A stretch of DNA of 64,000 bases from Vagococcus entomophilus (GCF_003987595.1 NZ_NGJZ01000001.1:930001-994000); one strand, 5' to 3'; counted from the first letter of the stretch, positions 29,936 through 38,760 are shown. Numbers and translations are program-made. The notes: a model not told the origin generated them from the sequence alone.

Positions 29936-31099
29936 CTAGCGTTTAATCATCAAGGCTACACCGAGTCCACCACCAATACAAAGTGAAGCAACCCCGCATT
30001 GCTTATTTTCTTGCTCCAGCTCGTGAACTAGCGAAACAAGGATTCTTGCACCGGATGCTCCGATTGGATGCCCCAAAGCAATCGCACCACCGTGAATGTT
30101 AATCTTTTCTTCAGGTATCGCCAAATGCTCTCTCACTGCAAGCGATTGAGAGGCAAAGGCCTCATTGATTTCAAAAAGATCCACCTCTTCTAGCGAAATG
30201 CCCGATTTTTTACTCAACGTTTTAATCGCTGCGTAGGGAGAATAGCCCATCATCATTGGATCAAGTCCCACTTCTGAATGTTCACCCAAAACTGCTAAAT
30301 ACGGAATTTGATTCGTCTCCGCATACTTCTTTGACATCAACACAATCGCTGCTGCCCCATCATTAATAGAAGAAGCATTGCCAGCTGTAACTGTACCGTT
30401 TTCTTTAAAAATCGTACGCAGTGAGGCTAGCTTTTCAAGGGAGGTATTCGCTCGGATGCTCTCATCTTGCTCTAGATAACTGGTGCCATCCAAAATAACG
30501 GGAACAATCTCGTCCTCAAACTTTCCATTCCTCTGTGCCTCAATTGCACGTTTTTGCGACTTAAAAGCAAAGGCATCTTGAGCTTCTCTAGTGATATTGA
30601 ACTTTTCAGAAACAACTTCTGCTGTGACCCCCATTGGTACATCATAAAAAGCATCATGCAAGCCATCATGAAACATACTATCAATTGGCTCTGGTGCTTC
30701 ATCCTCTGGGTTCGTTTTTTTAATTAGGTACGGAGCCTGTGACATGTTCTCTGTCCCGCCCACAACAACGACTTGTGCTTCACCTAACTGGATGCTCTGT
30801 TTGCCTAAAATCACTGATTTTAACCCCGATCCACACACTTCATTGATCGTCATGGCCGGTGTTTCATAGGGAATCCCTGATTTTAATGCGATCTGTCGTG
30901 CAACATTTTGTCCTAATCCCGCCGACAAAACATTCCCGAATATTACTTGCTGTACTAGTTCAGGCGCAATGTTCCCTTTTTTTAATGCTCCCTGAACAGC
31001 TATTTTCCCTAACTCAGTAGCAGAAACATCTTTCAAACTCCCTTTATATTTCCCAATCGGTGTCCGTGCGACACTCACGATTACCACACTTTCTAACAT
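29936..31099 (-). CDS. Acetyl-CoA C-acetyltransferase (thiolase)
   Basis: Condenses two acetyl-CoA to acetoacetyl-CoA, the first step of the mevalonate pathway. 387 residues with nucleophile Cys89 in NEVCGSGLK, GGTENMSQAPY, NASSINDGAAA, the catalytic His in GGAIALGHPIGASGA and the second Cys in CIGGGLGVAL. Corresponds to the N-terminal half of enterococcal MvaE but ends in IKR-stop. The start at 31099 (MLESVVIVSVARTPIGKYKGS) is the family start; the frame is open 30 bases further. Divergent from mvaS, adjacent to the reductase gene. Confidence 0.94.
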   Translation of the reverse strand: MLESVVIVSVARTPIGKYKGSLKDVSATELGKIAVQGALKKGNIAPELVQQVIFGNVLSAGLGQNVARQIALKSGIPYETPAMTINEVCGSGLKSVILGKQSIQLGEAQVVVVGGTENMSQAPYLIKKTNPEDEAPEPIDSMFHDGLHDAFYDVPMGVTAEVVSEKFNITREAQDAFAFKSQKRAIEAQRNGKFEDEIVPVILDGTSYLEQDESIRANTSLEKLASLRTIFKENGTVTAGNASSINDGAAAIVLMSKKYAETNQIPYLAVLGEHSEVGLDPMMMGYSPYAAIKTLSKKSGISLEEVDLFEINEAFASQSLAVREHLAIPEEKINIHGGAIALGHPIGASGARILVSLVHELEQENKQCGVASLCIGGGLGVALMIKR

Positions 31100-31290
31100 G
31101 ATTTCTCTTTCCTTTCTAACAAGCTCCAAGGCTTTCCTTCATCATGAATTAATTTAACATATTTGAGAGAATATCCCTAGAAAAAAAACAGATTTCCCGA
31201 TTTTTTTAAAAGAATCTATAAATTCTTTATTTAGTACTAGCCTTTTGTTCCTTTATGTCTGTATAATATTTAAGGAAAGAGGTGGAGTTA

Positions 31291-32463
31291 ATGACCGTAG
31301 GAATTGATAAATTATCTTTTTATGTTCCGAAATATTTTGTTGATTTGACTAAACTAGCAAAGAAAAGAAATGTTGATCCAAACAAATATACAATTGGCAT
31401 TGGGCAAGAAAAAATGAGTGTTCTGCCAATCTATGAAGACATCGTCACAATGGGAGCAAATGCCGCAAGAAAGATACTAACAAAAGAAGACAAAGAAACC
31501 ATCGATATGGTGATTGTTGGAACTGAATCTGGTATTGATTTCTCAAAAGCAAGTGCGGTTTCGATTCATCATTTACTCGAAATACAACCTTTTGCTCGCT
31601 GTTTTGAAATTAAAGAAGCATGTTACGGTGCAACAGCTGCCATTACCATGGCCCAAACTTATGTGGCAACACATCCTAATCGAAAAGTCTTGGTGATTGC
31701 ATCAGATGTCGCACGTTATGGTTTAAATACCGCAGGCGAACCCACTCAAGGAGCAGGAGCGGTAGCACTTTTAATTACTAGTGAGCCGAGAATTCTTGCT
31801 TTTAACAATGATAATGTGTTCCACACGAAAGATATTATGGATTTTTGGCGTCCAACTTATAGCGAAAACGCCATGGTGGATGGACACCTTTCCAATCAAG
31901 CCTATATTGATTCATTTCAAACCGTTTTCCATAAATATTGTCAGACCTATCAAAAAAACTTAAATGATTTTGACGCTATGTGCTTTCACATTCCTTATAC
32001 CAAAATGGGCAAAAAAGCGCTCCAAACAGTCTTGGATACGACCGACGTCCAGACACAAACTAAATTGTTGACCCGCTACGAGTCAAGTATCTTATATAGT
32101 AAGCAAGTGGGCAATATGTATACTGGTTCTTTATATCTTGGGTTTATTTCTTTGTTGGAAAACAGCCAGGAGCTTACCGACGGAAAAACTGTTGCGTTAT
32201 TTAGCTATGGATCAGGCGCTGTAGCTGAAATGTTTAGTGGTCAACTCCAAAAAGGCTTCAAACAACAGCTGGCTACTCGTCAGCACGCAGAGATGTTTCA
32301 TCAAAGACAAGAGTTATCCGTTACGGAGTACGAAGAGGTCTTCATGCAAAAAATTGAACCTGGAACTGACTGGTATTTTGACTCGCTAAACATAGAAAAA
32401 CCTAATCATTTCTATTTAAACTCGATTGTGAAACATGCTCGCTCTTATAGTATTTCAGAGTAA
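31291..32463 (+). CDS. mvaS: Hydroxymethylglutaryl-CoA synthase
   Basis: Condenses acetyl-CoA with acetoacetyl-CoA to HMG-CoA. 390 residues, closely like E. faecalis MvaS. Nucleophile Cys111 in EIKEACYGATA, Glu in GTESGIDFSKA, His in FHIPYTKMGKKA, and GNMYTGSLYLG with FSYGSGAVAE. The start ATG at 31291 (MTVGIDKLSFYVP) has GAGGTGGAG just upstream and puts the catalytic cysteine at 111, as in the E. faecalis enzyme. Divergent from the thiolase-reductase pair; a strong terminator follows. Confidence 0.97.
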   Translation: MTVGIDKLSFYVPKYFVDLTKLAKKRNVDPNKYTIGIGQEKMSVLPIYEDIVTMGANAARKILTKEDKETIDMVIVGTESGIDFSKASAVSIHHLLEIQPFARCFEIKEACYGATAAITMAQTYVATHPNRKVLVIASDVARYGLNTAGEPTQGAGAVALLITSEPRILAFNNDNVFHTKDIMDFWRPTYSENAMVDGHLSNQAYIDSFQTVFHKYCQTYQKNLNDFDAMCFHIPYTKMGKKALQTVLDTTDVQTQTKLLTRYESSILYSKQVGNMYTGSLYLGFISLLENSQELTDGKTVALFSYGSGAVAEMFSGQLQKGFKQQLATRQHAEMFHQRQELSVTEYEEVFMQKIEPGTDWYFDSLNIEKPNHFYLNSIVKHARSYSISE

Positions 32464-32466
32464 TAA

Positions 32467-32499
32467 AAAACTTCCCCTCATCCGCGGGGAAGTTTTTTA
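32467..32499. terminator. Bidirectional terminator between mvaS and the flavin oxidoreductase
   Basis: AAAAACTTCCCC and GGGGAAGTTTTT form a 12-bp stem with T runs on both strands. Confidence 0.9.
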
Positions 32500-32513
32500 T
32501 TTGTCTACCTACT

Positions 32514-33701
32514 TTAAATCTTCTTTTCAAAGCCTTCCATAGGTGCCACTTGATTTTGATAGTTTTCGACTAGCGTTTTATCCGTTGTAAAGTGCATCAC
32601 GCTATTAAAAGCCGTATTTAGATAAGTTTGCATCACACTCGGAATTTTTAACTCATTCATATCTAATGGACTTATGCTTGTTCGAATACTTTTTTCATCG
32701 TCAGCCATTACTTTTTCTACCCATTTAGGTTCTCTAAGTAATTCTCTGCCGATTGCGACTAAATCTGCTCCACTATTTAAAACATCCTCTGCATCATGCG
32801 GAAGTTCGACTGATCCAACTCCGATTAAAGGAATTTCCCCATTTAGCTTTTCAGCAAATTGTTTTAAAATTGGGACTTTGTTCGTAGAATCATTCAAAGA
32901 AGTCCGTTTATAGCTACCAATTGAGAGATGAAGATAATCAATTTCACCTTTTATCTGTTTGGCAAATTCTAACGAATCTTCTAAGCGAATCCCTGGAGTT
33001 TCAATCTCTTCTGGAGAAATTCTGTAGCCAATTAAGAAATCTGGACGCGCATATTTTTCAACTGTTTGATTAACCTCTTTTAAAACTTCTAAGGCAAATT
33101 TCATCCGTTTTTCTCTGGAACCCCCCCAAGAATCTGAACGTTGATTGGAATTCTCTGAGTAAAATTGTTGCAAAAGATACGTATTTGCACCGTGTAGCTC
33201 AATACCATCAAACCCTGCTAAAATCGCTCTTTTGGTTGCTTGCCCAAAATCCAAAATAATTTTTTTAATTTCTGTCTCTGAAAGCTCATGAGGGACTTCA
33301 GAATCTTTTGGATAAATTGCCGCTATGGGACTTGCACTGACCGGTTGTGTCCCTCTTAATATTTTAGAATTGGATTTTCTTCCAGCGTGAAAAATTTGCA
33401 AAATTCCTTTTGCACCATCTTTTTTGATTGTTGTGGCTAATTGTTTTAATCCTGGTAACATTTCATCATTTGCAACTGAAAGTTCTCCTTCAAATCCTTT
33501 ACCTTCCTCTGATACATTGGCGACTGCCGTGATAATCATGCCCGGACCACCTGCCCTAGCAGCATAATACTCTAGCTCATCTTGTGTGATCATGCCGTTA
33601 TAAAAACTCGCCATAGTCGTCATAGGCGACATGACTATTTTATTTTTTAAGACCAGATTTTTTTTAAATTGAAAAGGATCTAAAAACTGATAATTTTTCA
33701 T
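32514..33701 (-). CDS. NADH:flavin oxidoreductase, Old Yellow Enzyme family
   Basis: FMN-dependent TIM-barrel ene-reductase-like protein, 395 residues. Seen: LKNKIVMSPMTTM (FMN contact), LQIFHAGRKS, the active-site pair in FDGIELHGANTYLLQQFYSENSNQRSDSWGGS (His/Asn plus the following catalytic Tyr), IGYRISPEE and the phosphate-binding VGSV / LVAIGRELL. No C-terminal iron-sulphur/FAD domains, so it is the short form. SD GGAGG. Divergent from an HxlR regulator, a pairing typical of electrophile- or quinone-inducible oxidoreductases; the substrate is not known. Confidence 0.9.
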   Translation of the reverse strand: MKNYQFLDPFQFKKNLVLKNKIVMSPMTTMASFYNGMITQDELEYYAARAGGPGMIITAVANVSEEGKGFEGELSVANDEMLPGLKQLATTIKKDGAKGILQIFHAGRKSNSKILRGTQPVSASPIAAIYPKDSEVPHELSETEIKKIILDFGQATKRAILAGFDGIELHGANTYLLQQFYSENSNQRSDSWGGSREKRMKFALEVLKEVNQTVEKYARPDFLIGYRISPEEIETPGIRLEDSLEFAKQIKGEIDYLHLSIGSYKRTSLNDSTNKVPILKQFAEKLNGEIPLIGVGSVELPHDAEDVLNSGADLVAIGRELLREPKWVEKVMADDEKSIRTSISPLDMNELKIPSVMQTYLNTAFNSVMHFTTDKTLVENYQNQVAPMEGFEKKI

Positions 33702-33787
33702 AAATTGTCAACCTCCGCTAATTTTTTTTCAAGAGTTTTTCTCTTATATATGCTATTATAAAAATATTCATCACTTCATGTAAGTCC

Positions 33788-33801
33788 GCACTTTAAAGTG
33801 C
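33788..33801. promoter_or_regulatory. Candidate HxlR operator (14-bp perfect palindrome)
   Basis: GCACTTTAAAGTGC lies in the middle of the 150-base gap between the divergent oxidoreductase and HxlR genes, where one dimer could control both. Assignment rests on position and symmetry only. Confidence 0.45.
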
Positions 33802-33852
33802 TATAGATACCAAAAAGTACCTAAACTTAAACTGTTAGGAAAGGAAGCAACT

Positions 33853-34227
33853 ATGAAAAAAATTTACCATATGGGAATTGAGGCAACAATTGAAGTAATT
33901 GGCGGAAAATGGAAACCAATCATCTTATGTAACTTAGGAGAGAAAAGTATGCGCTCTGGTGAATTAAAGAAAAGAATGCCCGAAGTTTCTCAAAAAGTCC
34001 TCACAGAGCAGCTAAGAGAATTAGAAGCAGATGGTATTATTTCTCGAACAATCTTCAATCAAGTGCCTCCCAAAGTCGTCTACTCTTTAACAGATGAGGG
34101 AAAATCATTGCGAACTATTTTAGTTGAAATGTCCATTTGGGGTGAAAACTACATTCACGATAAACAGCAAAAAGGGGAATCATTCGAACTAATCAATAAA
34201 GAATATAATGGTTTTCTTAAGATGTAA
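33853..34227 (+). CDS. HxlR family transcriptional regulator
   Basis: 124-residue winged-helix regulator. Family marks: EVIGGKWKPIILCNLGEKSMRSGELKKRMPEVSQKVLTEQLRELEADGIISRTIFNQVPPKVVYSLTDEG. Many redox-sensing members carry a Cys just before the I-G-G-K-W motif; here that region reads HMGIEATIEVIGGKW with no Cys, and the only cysteine is Cys26 just after it, so a thiol switch would have to use Cys26. It probably controls the divergent Old Yellow Enzyme gene and itself. SD AAAGGAAG. Confidence 0.9.
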   Translation: MKKIYHMGIEATIEVIGGKWKPIILCNLGEKSMRSGELKKRMPEVSQKVLTEQLRELEADGIISRTIFNQVPPKVVYSLTDEGKSLRTILVEMSIWGENYIHDKQQKGESFELINKEYNGFLKM

Positions 34228-34235
34228 GCACAAAA

Positions 34236-34268
34236 AAACGAAAGCTAGGAGTTCCTATGCTTTCGTTT
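34236..34268. terminator. Bidirectional terminator between HxlR and the following convergent gene
   Basis: AAACGAAAGC pairs with GCTTTCGTTT across a 13-base loop; it overlaps the last codons of the minus-strand gene at 34255. Confidence 0.8.
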
Positions 34269-34812
34269 CTTTGTGTGCTTCTTCAACCCATTCCCTAAAT
34301 GCTGAAAACATCACCGACTGGTCAAAACTAATTTGTCCTGCATAATCACCGGCATTTTCTACCGCTAATGTTTCAACATAGGTCACATTGTTTGAACGAT
34401 CCGTGAATGAATACATCGCTTGCACTTCTGTTGGGGTGCTTAGCTCCACTTGTTGAAGCGTAAACTTGCCAATCTCACCAACTTCTTTTGTTTCAGGATG
34501 GTAACTAAGTACTTGAATGGTTTGTGCTTGTTTATCCCCAATCAAAATATAAGAAAAATGCGTTAATGTTGTAACTTTCCGCTCTTTTTCTTCAGCAAAA
34601 TGACCATTTACAATCAGTTTTCTTTCAAGATTTGGTTGGATTTTTTTAGCAAGAGCCTGAATTTGCTTAAAATCCGGATGAGAGAGCTCTTTCTTTTTTT
34701 CTCCTTGTCCTACTTCTTGTTTCACTTTTTTGGTTGAGTAGAAAAAATACAAACTAATTAAAATTATCGCAGCTGCAATTGTTAACCAAAGCAACTCATC
34801 ACCTTCTTTCAT
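34255..34812 (-). CDS. Membrane-anchored protein of unknown function (185 aa)
   Basis: I recognise no family. One N-terminal membrane helix (about 8-26, LLWLTIAAAIILISLYFFY) followed by a charged linker (KKVKQEVGQGEKKKELSH) and a soluble C-terminal domain of about 130 residues with alternating strands (VTTLTHFSYILIGDKQAQTIQVLSY, VGEIGKFTLQQVELSTPTEVQAMYSF). No Cys lipobox. It follows the glucan-operon terminator, so it may be transcribed by read-through or its own promoter. A TTG 18 bases downstream of the ATG with a nearby AAGGTGATG could be the true start. Confidence 0.7.
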   Translation of the reverse strand: MKEGDELLWLTIAAAIILISLYFFYSTKKVKQEVGQGEKKKELSHPDFKQIQALAKKIQPNLERKLIVNGHFAEEKERKVTTLTHFSYILIGDKQAQTIQVLSYHPETKEVGEIGKFTLQQVELSTPTEVQAMYSFTDRSNNVTYVETLAVENAGDYAGQISFDQSVMFSAFREWVEEAHKETKA

Positions 34813-34817
34813 AAAAA

Positions 34818-34853
34818 TAAAACACCTTTATACTATTTAGTATAAGGGTGTTT
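34818..34853 (-). terminator. Terminator at the end of the beta-1,2-glucan operon
   Basis: On the minus strand AACACCCTTATACT pairs with AGTATAAAGGTGTT across ATTT-like loop bases, followed by TTATTTTT. It closes the operon that starts at 48548. Confidence 0.85.
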
Positions 34854-34889
34854 TGCCTTGAATTGCAATTTGTCTGCTTACAACTTATC

Positions 34890-35654
34890 TTAAAGCATGA
34901 TTATTGCTTGGATTGGGAAATGATCTGACAACTGAAAATCATTTGAACTCCAGGTAAGGACTTTTGTTAAAAGCGGCTGTATTCCTTGATTGACAAAGAT
35001 ATAATCAATGGCTTCTCGCTCACTTGATTGAAAATAATCATGGAAAGTAAAATAATCCTCTTTGAAGTCTGAAAGATTGTCAGGCCAAAGTAAAGACAGT
35101 TCTTTTTGTAGTATTGTGATTGTTTCTTCTTTAGGTTCTGCATTTAAATCCCCCACAAATACAACAGGACAATCAAAATGCTGTACTTTATCAACAATTT
35201 TTTCTGCTGATTTGCTTCTAGCAAGCAGACTCTCATGATCAAAATGACTATTGATAAACATCAGCTCTTTTTGACTCTTTTTTTCTTTAAAATTTGCCGT
35301 CGTCATAATCCTTAAATAACTTGCGTCCCAACTTTTATTGGGCTGACTTTCAACTTCCGCAAGCCACATCGTCTTTGTTTCAAGTAGTTCGAACCTGCTT
35401 TTTTTGTAAAAAATCGGATTGTATTCCCCATGCTCAGGCGAATTTTCTCGACTAATCCCACAAAAAGAATACTCGGGTAACCCCGCCACCAAATCTTTTA
35501 GCTGAGGTGGGGTAACTTCCTGTAGCCCCACTATATCCCAGCCCTTGTGCTTGATGAATTCTATCACTTGTTGCGCACGATACTTCCACTGCTTTTCGTG
35601 ATCATCTGGTGTGTCACAACGAATATTAAATGTCGCAACCTTTAACTCAACCAT
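34890..35654 (-). CDS. Endonuclease/exonuclease/phosphatase-fold hydrolase
   Basis: 254-residue metal-dependent phosphoesterase of the EEP superfamily (DNase I / inositol-phosphatase / sphingomyelinase fold). Motifs in order: VATFNIRCDTPDD, DIVGLQEVTP (metal Glu), INSHFDHES (catalytic His region), VFVGDLNAEP (Asp, Asn), AIDYIFVN and LSDHFPIQAII (Asp-His). No signal peptide, so it acts in the cytoplasm. It is the last gene of the GH94-GH3 operon, 15 bases after the ATPase gene. EEP proteins beside carbohydrate genes are often of unknown substrate; here a phosphodiester on an imported glucan (for example phosphoglycerol) is a possible target. That is inference. Confidence 0.85.
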   Translation of the reverse strand: MVELKVATFNIRCDTPDDHEKQWKYRAQQVIEFIKHKGWDIVGLQEVTPPQLKDLVAGLPEYSFCGISRENSPEHGEYNPIFYKKSRFELLETKTMWLAEVESQPNKSWDASYLRIMTTANFKEKKSQKELMFINSHFDHESLLARSKSAEKIVDKVQHFDCPVVFVGDLNAEPKEETITILQKELSLLWPDNLSDFKEDYFTFHDYFQSSEREAIDYIFVNQGIQPLLTKVLTWSSNDFQLSDHFPIQAIIML

Positions 35655-35669
35655 GCTTTTTCCCCCGCT

Positions 35670-36806
35670 CTAAACAGCCTCTTTGGCAATTTTTTGCGGA
35701 ACAGTAATCGTTTGGCGCGTATCTTTATCAAAGAAATGAGCTTTGTTAATATTAAAAGCTAATGCTACTTTTTCACCTGGAGCATGAAAATCACGAGCAT
35801 CTACTTTTGAAATAAACTCGCTATCCCCAATTTTTGAATACAACATGGACTCTGCTCCCAGTAATTCTGATACCACAACTTCTGAGTGAACCGTTGCATC
35901 GGCATACGTATCGAGCATGATTTGCTCTGCATGAATATCTTCTGGACGAATTCCGAAGATTAGCTCTTTTCCTTCGTATCCTTTTTCTTTAAGCAACTTA
36001 TATTTTCCTTCTGTCAATTTAAGTTGTAACCCTGTTTCTTTGTTGTAAATCACGCCATTTTCTAATTGGACATCAAAGAAATTCATCGCAGGCGAACCAA
36101 TAAAGCTGGCCACAAATTCATTAATAGGATGATTATAGACTTCTTTGGGTGAGCCAATTTGTTGGATGACCCCATCTTTCATAATGACAATTCTATCTGC
36201 CATCGTCATAGCCTCGGTTTGGTCATGTGTCACGTAAATACTCGTCGTTTTTAATTGTGCATGCAATTTGGCAATCTCTGCTCGCATGGCTACTCTAAGC
36301 TTTGCATCCAAATTAGAAAGCGGTTCATCCATCAAAAAGACTTTGGCGTCACGTACAATAGCACGTCCAAGCGCTACACGTTGGCGTTGTCCTCCTGAAA
36401 GAGCAGCTGGCTTTCTTTGCAAGTATTCAGTCAACCCTAAAATATCTGCTGCGTGTTCGACTCTTTCTTTAATTTCTGCTTTGTCGTACTTACGTAATTT
36501 AAGACCAAAAGCCATATTGTCATAAACCGACATATGAGGATAAAGAGCATAGTTTTGGAAAACCATGGCAATGTCACGATCTTTTGGTGCTACTTCATTC
36601 ATGACTTTCTCCCCAATTGTTAATGTTCCTTCTGAAATATCTTCAAGTCCGGCAATCATTCTTAGCGTTGTCGATTTTCCACATCCAGATGGGCCAACGA
36701 ATACGATAAATTCTCGGTCCTCAATTGCTAGATTAAAATCAGTCACAGAATAACTTTCTGCGTTATCATATTTCTTATAAATGTGGTCAAGTTTAATTTG
36801 AACCAT
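35670..36806 (-). CDS. Carbohydrate ABC importer ATPase (MsmX/UgpC type)
   Basis: 378-residue ATPase energising a sugar importer. Walker A GPSGCGKST, Q-loop FQNYALYPHMSV, signature LSGGQRQRVALGRAIV, Walker B FLMDEPLSNLD, H-loop VTHDQTEAM, then the C-terminal TOBE/regulatory domain (FGIRPEDIHAE). Shared ATPases of this class often serve several importers from a distant locus; here it lies within the operon of its likely partners, the permeases at 41112-42980. SD GGGGGAAG. Confidence 0.93.
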   Translation of the reverse strand: MVQIKLDHIYKKYDNAESYSVTDFNLAIEDREFIVFVGPSGCGKSTTLRMIAGLEDISEGTLTIGEKVMNEVAPKDRDIAMVFQNYALYPHMSVYDNMAFGLKLRKYDKAEIKERVEHAADILGLTEYLQRKPAALSGGQRQRVALGRAIVRDAKVFLMDEPLSNLDAKLRVAMRAEIAKLHAQLKTTSIYVTHDQTEAMTMADRIVIMKDGVIQQIGSPKEVYNHPINEFVASFIGSPAMNFFDVQLENGVIYNKETGLQLKLTEGKYKLLKEKGYEGKELIFGIRPEDIHAEQIMLDTYADATVHSEVVVSELLGAESMLYSKIGDSEFISKVDARDFHAPGEKVALAFNINKAHFFDKDTRQTITVPQKIAKEAV

Positions 36807-36818
36807 CTTACTTCCCCC

Positions 36819-37811
36819 TTATTTATTCCCAAACTTATTTTGCTGTTTAAGATAGGTTGTTATCAGCTGCATTTTTTTTCGCATATGACTACTTCCTCCA
36901 CCATCGTGATGGTTGTGGGGGTAGACACTCAGTCTTTTTTCACAAGTCAAGCGATTATACAGCGCACAAAAATTTAAAGGTGGACAAACTGGATCTTTCC
37001 CGCCAACAGAAGCAAACACAGGTACTTGAATGTTTTCTGCAAAATTTTTGAGATCAAAATAACTTTGAACTTTTAAAACACGCGTTTCAGCATCTGGATA
37101 GTTTCTTAAAAATTGAGTAATTTCTTGATAACTTCCAGTTTCTTCTTGAATTCTTTTTTCAACGTCACAACTACTTGGAACATCGGCCATTACAAAAGGT
37201 AAAGAGTGTGTGGTCAGTGCACTTGCAGCAAGGGCTAGCGCTCCACCTTGACTCGCACCGTTTAAGAAAATTGCTTGTTCATCAATTTCTTCAAGAGTAC
37301 ACGCCACCTCAATCTCACGGACACTATCACAATAAACTCTCCGCTGATAATAGTCTTCTTTCTTAAGTAACCCTTTTCCCATCGGAAAATTCATTGTCGG
37401 GGCTTTATAAGGAGCACTGTCTGCAGTATCTCCTCCTTGTCCACGAACATCAAATACCAAAACAGCAAGTCCCAGTTGTGCCCAATGTGCATATTGAAAT
37501 GGCTCTCCTCTTCTAGATAAATAGCCTAAATATTCAATCAAACAAGGAATACGTCCAGTTCGATGCTTTGGTAAAATATACCACCCGACAATGGTTTCAC
37601 TATAAAGACTTTGAAAGGTTATTTTCTCTACTTGAAAGTAAGCACTCGGATATGCTACGGATTCTCTAGTAATATGAAGTGGGATTTTTTTTAATTCGTC
37701 AAGTGTTTGTTGCCAGAAGCTCTCAAAATCCGCTGTTTTTGTTTGATTTGGTAAATATTTTTGATAGTTCTTCGGTAATGCTTCAATTGCTACTTCTTTA
37801 AATACTTCCAA
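36819..37811 (-). CDS. CE7-type carbohydrate esterase (acetyl xylan esterase / cephalosporin-C deacetylase family)
   Basis: Alpha/beta hydrolase of about 330 residues. Seen: the family marker VFDVRGQGGDTAD, nucleophile Ser in NGASQGGALALA, catalytic Asp in GGKDPVCPP and catalytic His in PHNHHDGGG. No signal peptide, so it acts on imported oligosaccharides in the cytoplasm; CE7 enzymes typically deacetylate short sugars. The TTG at 37811 is chosen because AAGGTGG lies 8 bases upstream; a GTG at 37823 is in frame but has no clear SD. The start overlaps the end of the LacI gene. In this operon the substrate is presumably an acylated beta-glucan fragment. Confidence 0.87.
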   Translation of the reverse strand: MEVFKEVAIEALPKNYQKYLPNQTKTADFESFWQQTLDELKKIPLHITRESVAYPSAYFQVEKITFQSLYSETIVGWYILPKHRTGRIPCLIEYLGYLSRRGEPFQYAHWAQLGLAVLVFDVRGQGGDTADSAPYKAPTMNFPMGKGLLKKEDYYQRRVYCDSVREIEVACTLEEIDEQAIFLNGASQGGALALAASALTTHSLPFVMADVPSSCDVEKRIQEETGSYQEITQFLRNYPDAETRVLKVQSYFDLKNFAENIQVPVFASVGGKDPVCPPLNFCALYNRLTCEKRLSVYPHNHHDGGGSSHMRKKMQLITTYLKQQNKFGNK

Positions 37812-38760
37812 CTGATTTTCCACCTTTTAGTTTGACATCCACCAACTGATTACTCGGCTGTTTTCCGTTTAACATAAAATAAATCTTTTCAGCAGCAGCT
37901 TTTCCCCAATCACTCTTTGAATAATCAATCGTCGTCAGTCTAGGTCTTAGATAATGAGTGACTTCAATATTATCAAAACCAACGATATGAATATCTTTTC
38001 CAATTTTCCAGTTTGATTTTTGAAAGACACTATACATGCCAATTGCCATCTCATCATTCAAACAAAAAATGCCCACTTCTTTTTCAGATTTTTGAAGGAT
38101 TTCTCTGGCTGCTTGTCTCCCGCTTTCTTTGGAGAAATCTCCTAGAATCACTTCATACGAGAGCTTTCTTTCTTCTAAACACTTTTTAGCAGCAGCTAAG
38201 CGCTCATTACTATCATAAGTACCTGGTGGTCCGGTCACTAAATAAATCTTTTTCGTCACTTTTTTTTCAAGCGCTAACAGTGCTTTTTTTGCTCCACCAC
38301 GGTTGTCTAACAGCACGGAGCAGACATTTTGGTGCGACAACTCTCGATCTAAGACGACCATTTGATGTCCTCTAGCAGCGTAGCTTTCAATTTTTTCTGT
38401 TGAAAATGTACTGTCTAAAATAATCGCCCCATCCACCATTTTTTCAGGAATAAAAGTATGGGCACGTTCACTAGAACAAATGATCACGTCATAGTGATGC
38501 TGGTGTAAAAAATCATGAATGCCGCTGACTAACTCACCATAAAAAGCGCCACCATAATTGGTTAAATAAACTCCAATTAAATTAGTTTTTTGTTTTTTTA
38601 AAGTCCGTCCAGCCATGTTGGGAATGTAATTTAATTCATTGGCAATTGCTAAAATTCGGTCCCTTGTTTCAGTCTTTACTTTGCTACTACCATTTATTGC
38701 GTAAGAAGCTGTAGAAATGGAAACATTGGCTCTTTTAGCAATCTCTCTAATTCCAACCAT
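37798..38760 (-). CDS. LacI family regulator of the beta-1,2-glucan operon
   Basis: 320-residue LacI/GalR repressor. DNA-binding head at 1-55 (IREIAKRANVSISTASYAINGSSKVKTETRDRILAIANELNYIPN) with the LacI hinge NMAGRTLKK, followed by a periplasmic-binding-type effector domain (GIFCLNDEMAIGMYSVFQ, HIVGFDNIEVTHYLRPRLTTIDYS). It lies in the middle of the operon it probably controls. The two identical palindromes TCGAAACGTTTCGA (48577 and 46112) are the expected operators, since LacI proteins bind such CG-centred palindromes. Confidence 0.9.
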   Translation of the reverse strand: MVGIREIAKRANVSISTASYAINGSSKVKTETRDRILAIANELNYIPNMAGRTLKKQKTNLIGVYLTNYGGAFYGELVSGIHDFLHQHHYDVIICSSERAHTFIPEKMVDGAIILDSTFSTEKIESYAARGHQMVVLDRELSHQNVCSVLLDNRGGAKKALLALEKKVTKKIYLVTGPPGTYDSNERLAAAKKCLEERKLSYEVILGDFSKESGRQAAREILQKSEKEVGIFCLNDEMAIGMYSVFQKSNWKIGKDIHIVGFDNIEVTHYLRPRLTTIDYSKSDWGKAAAEKIYFMLNGKQPSNQLVDVKLKGGKSVGSI

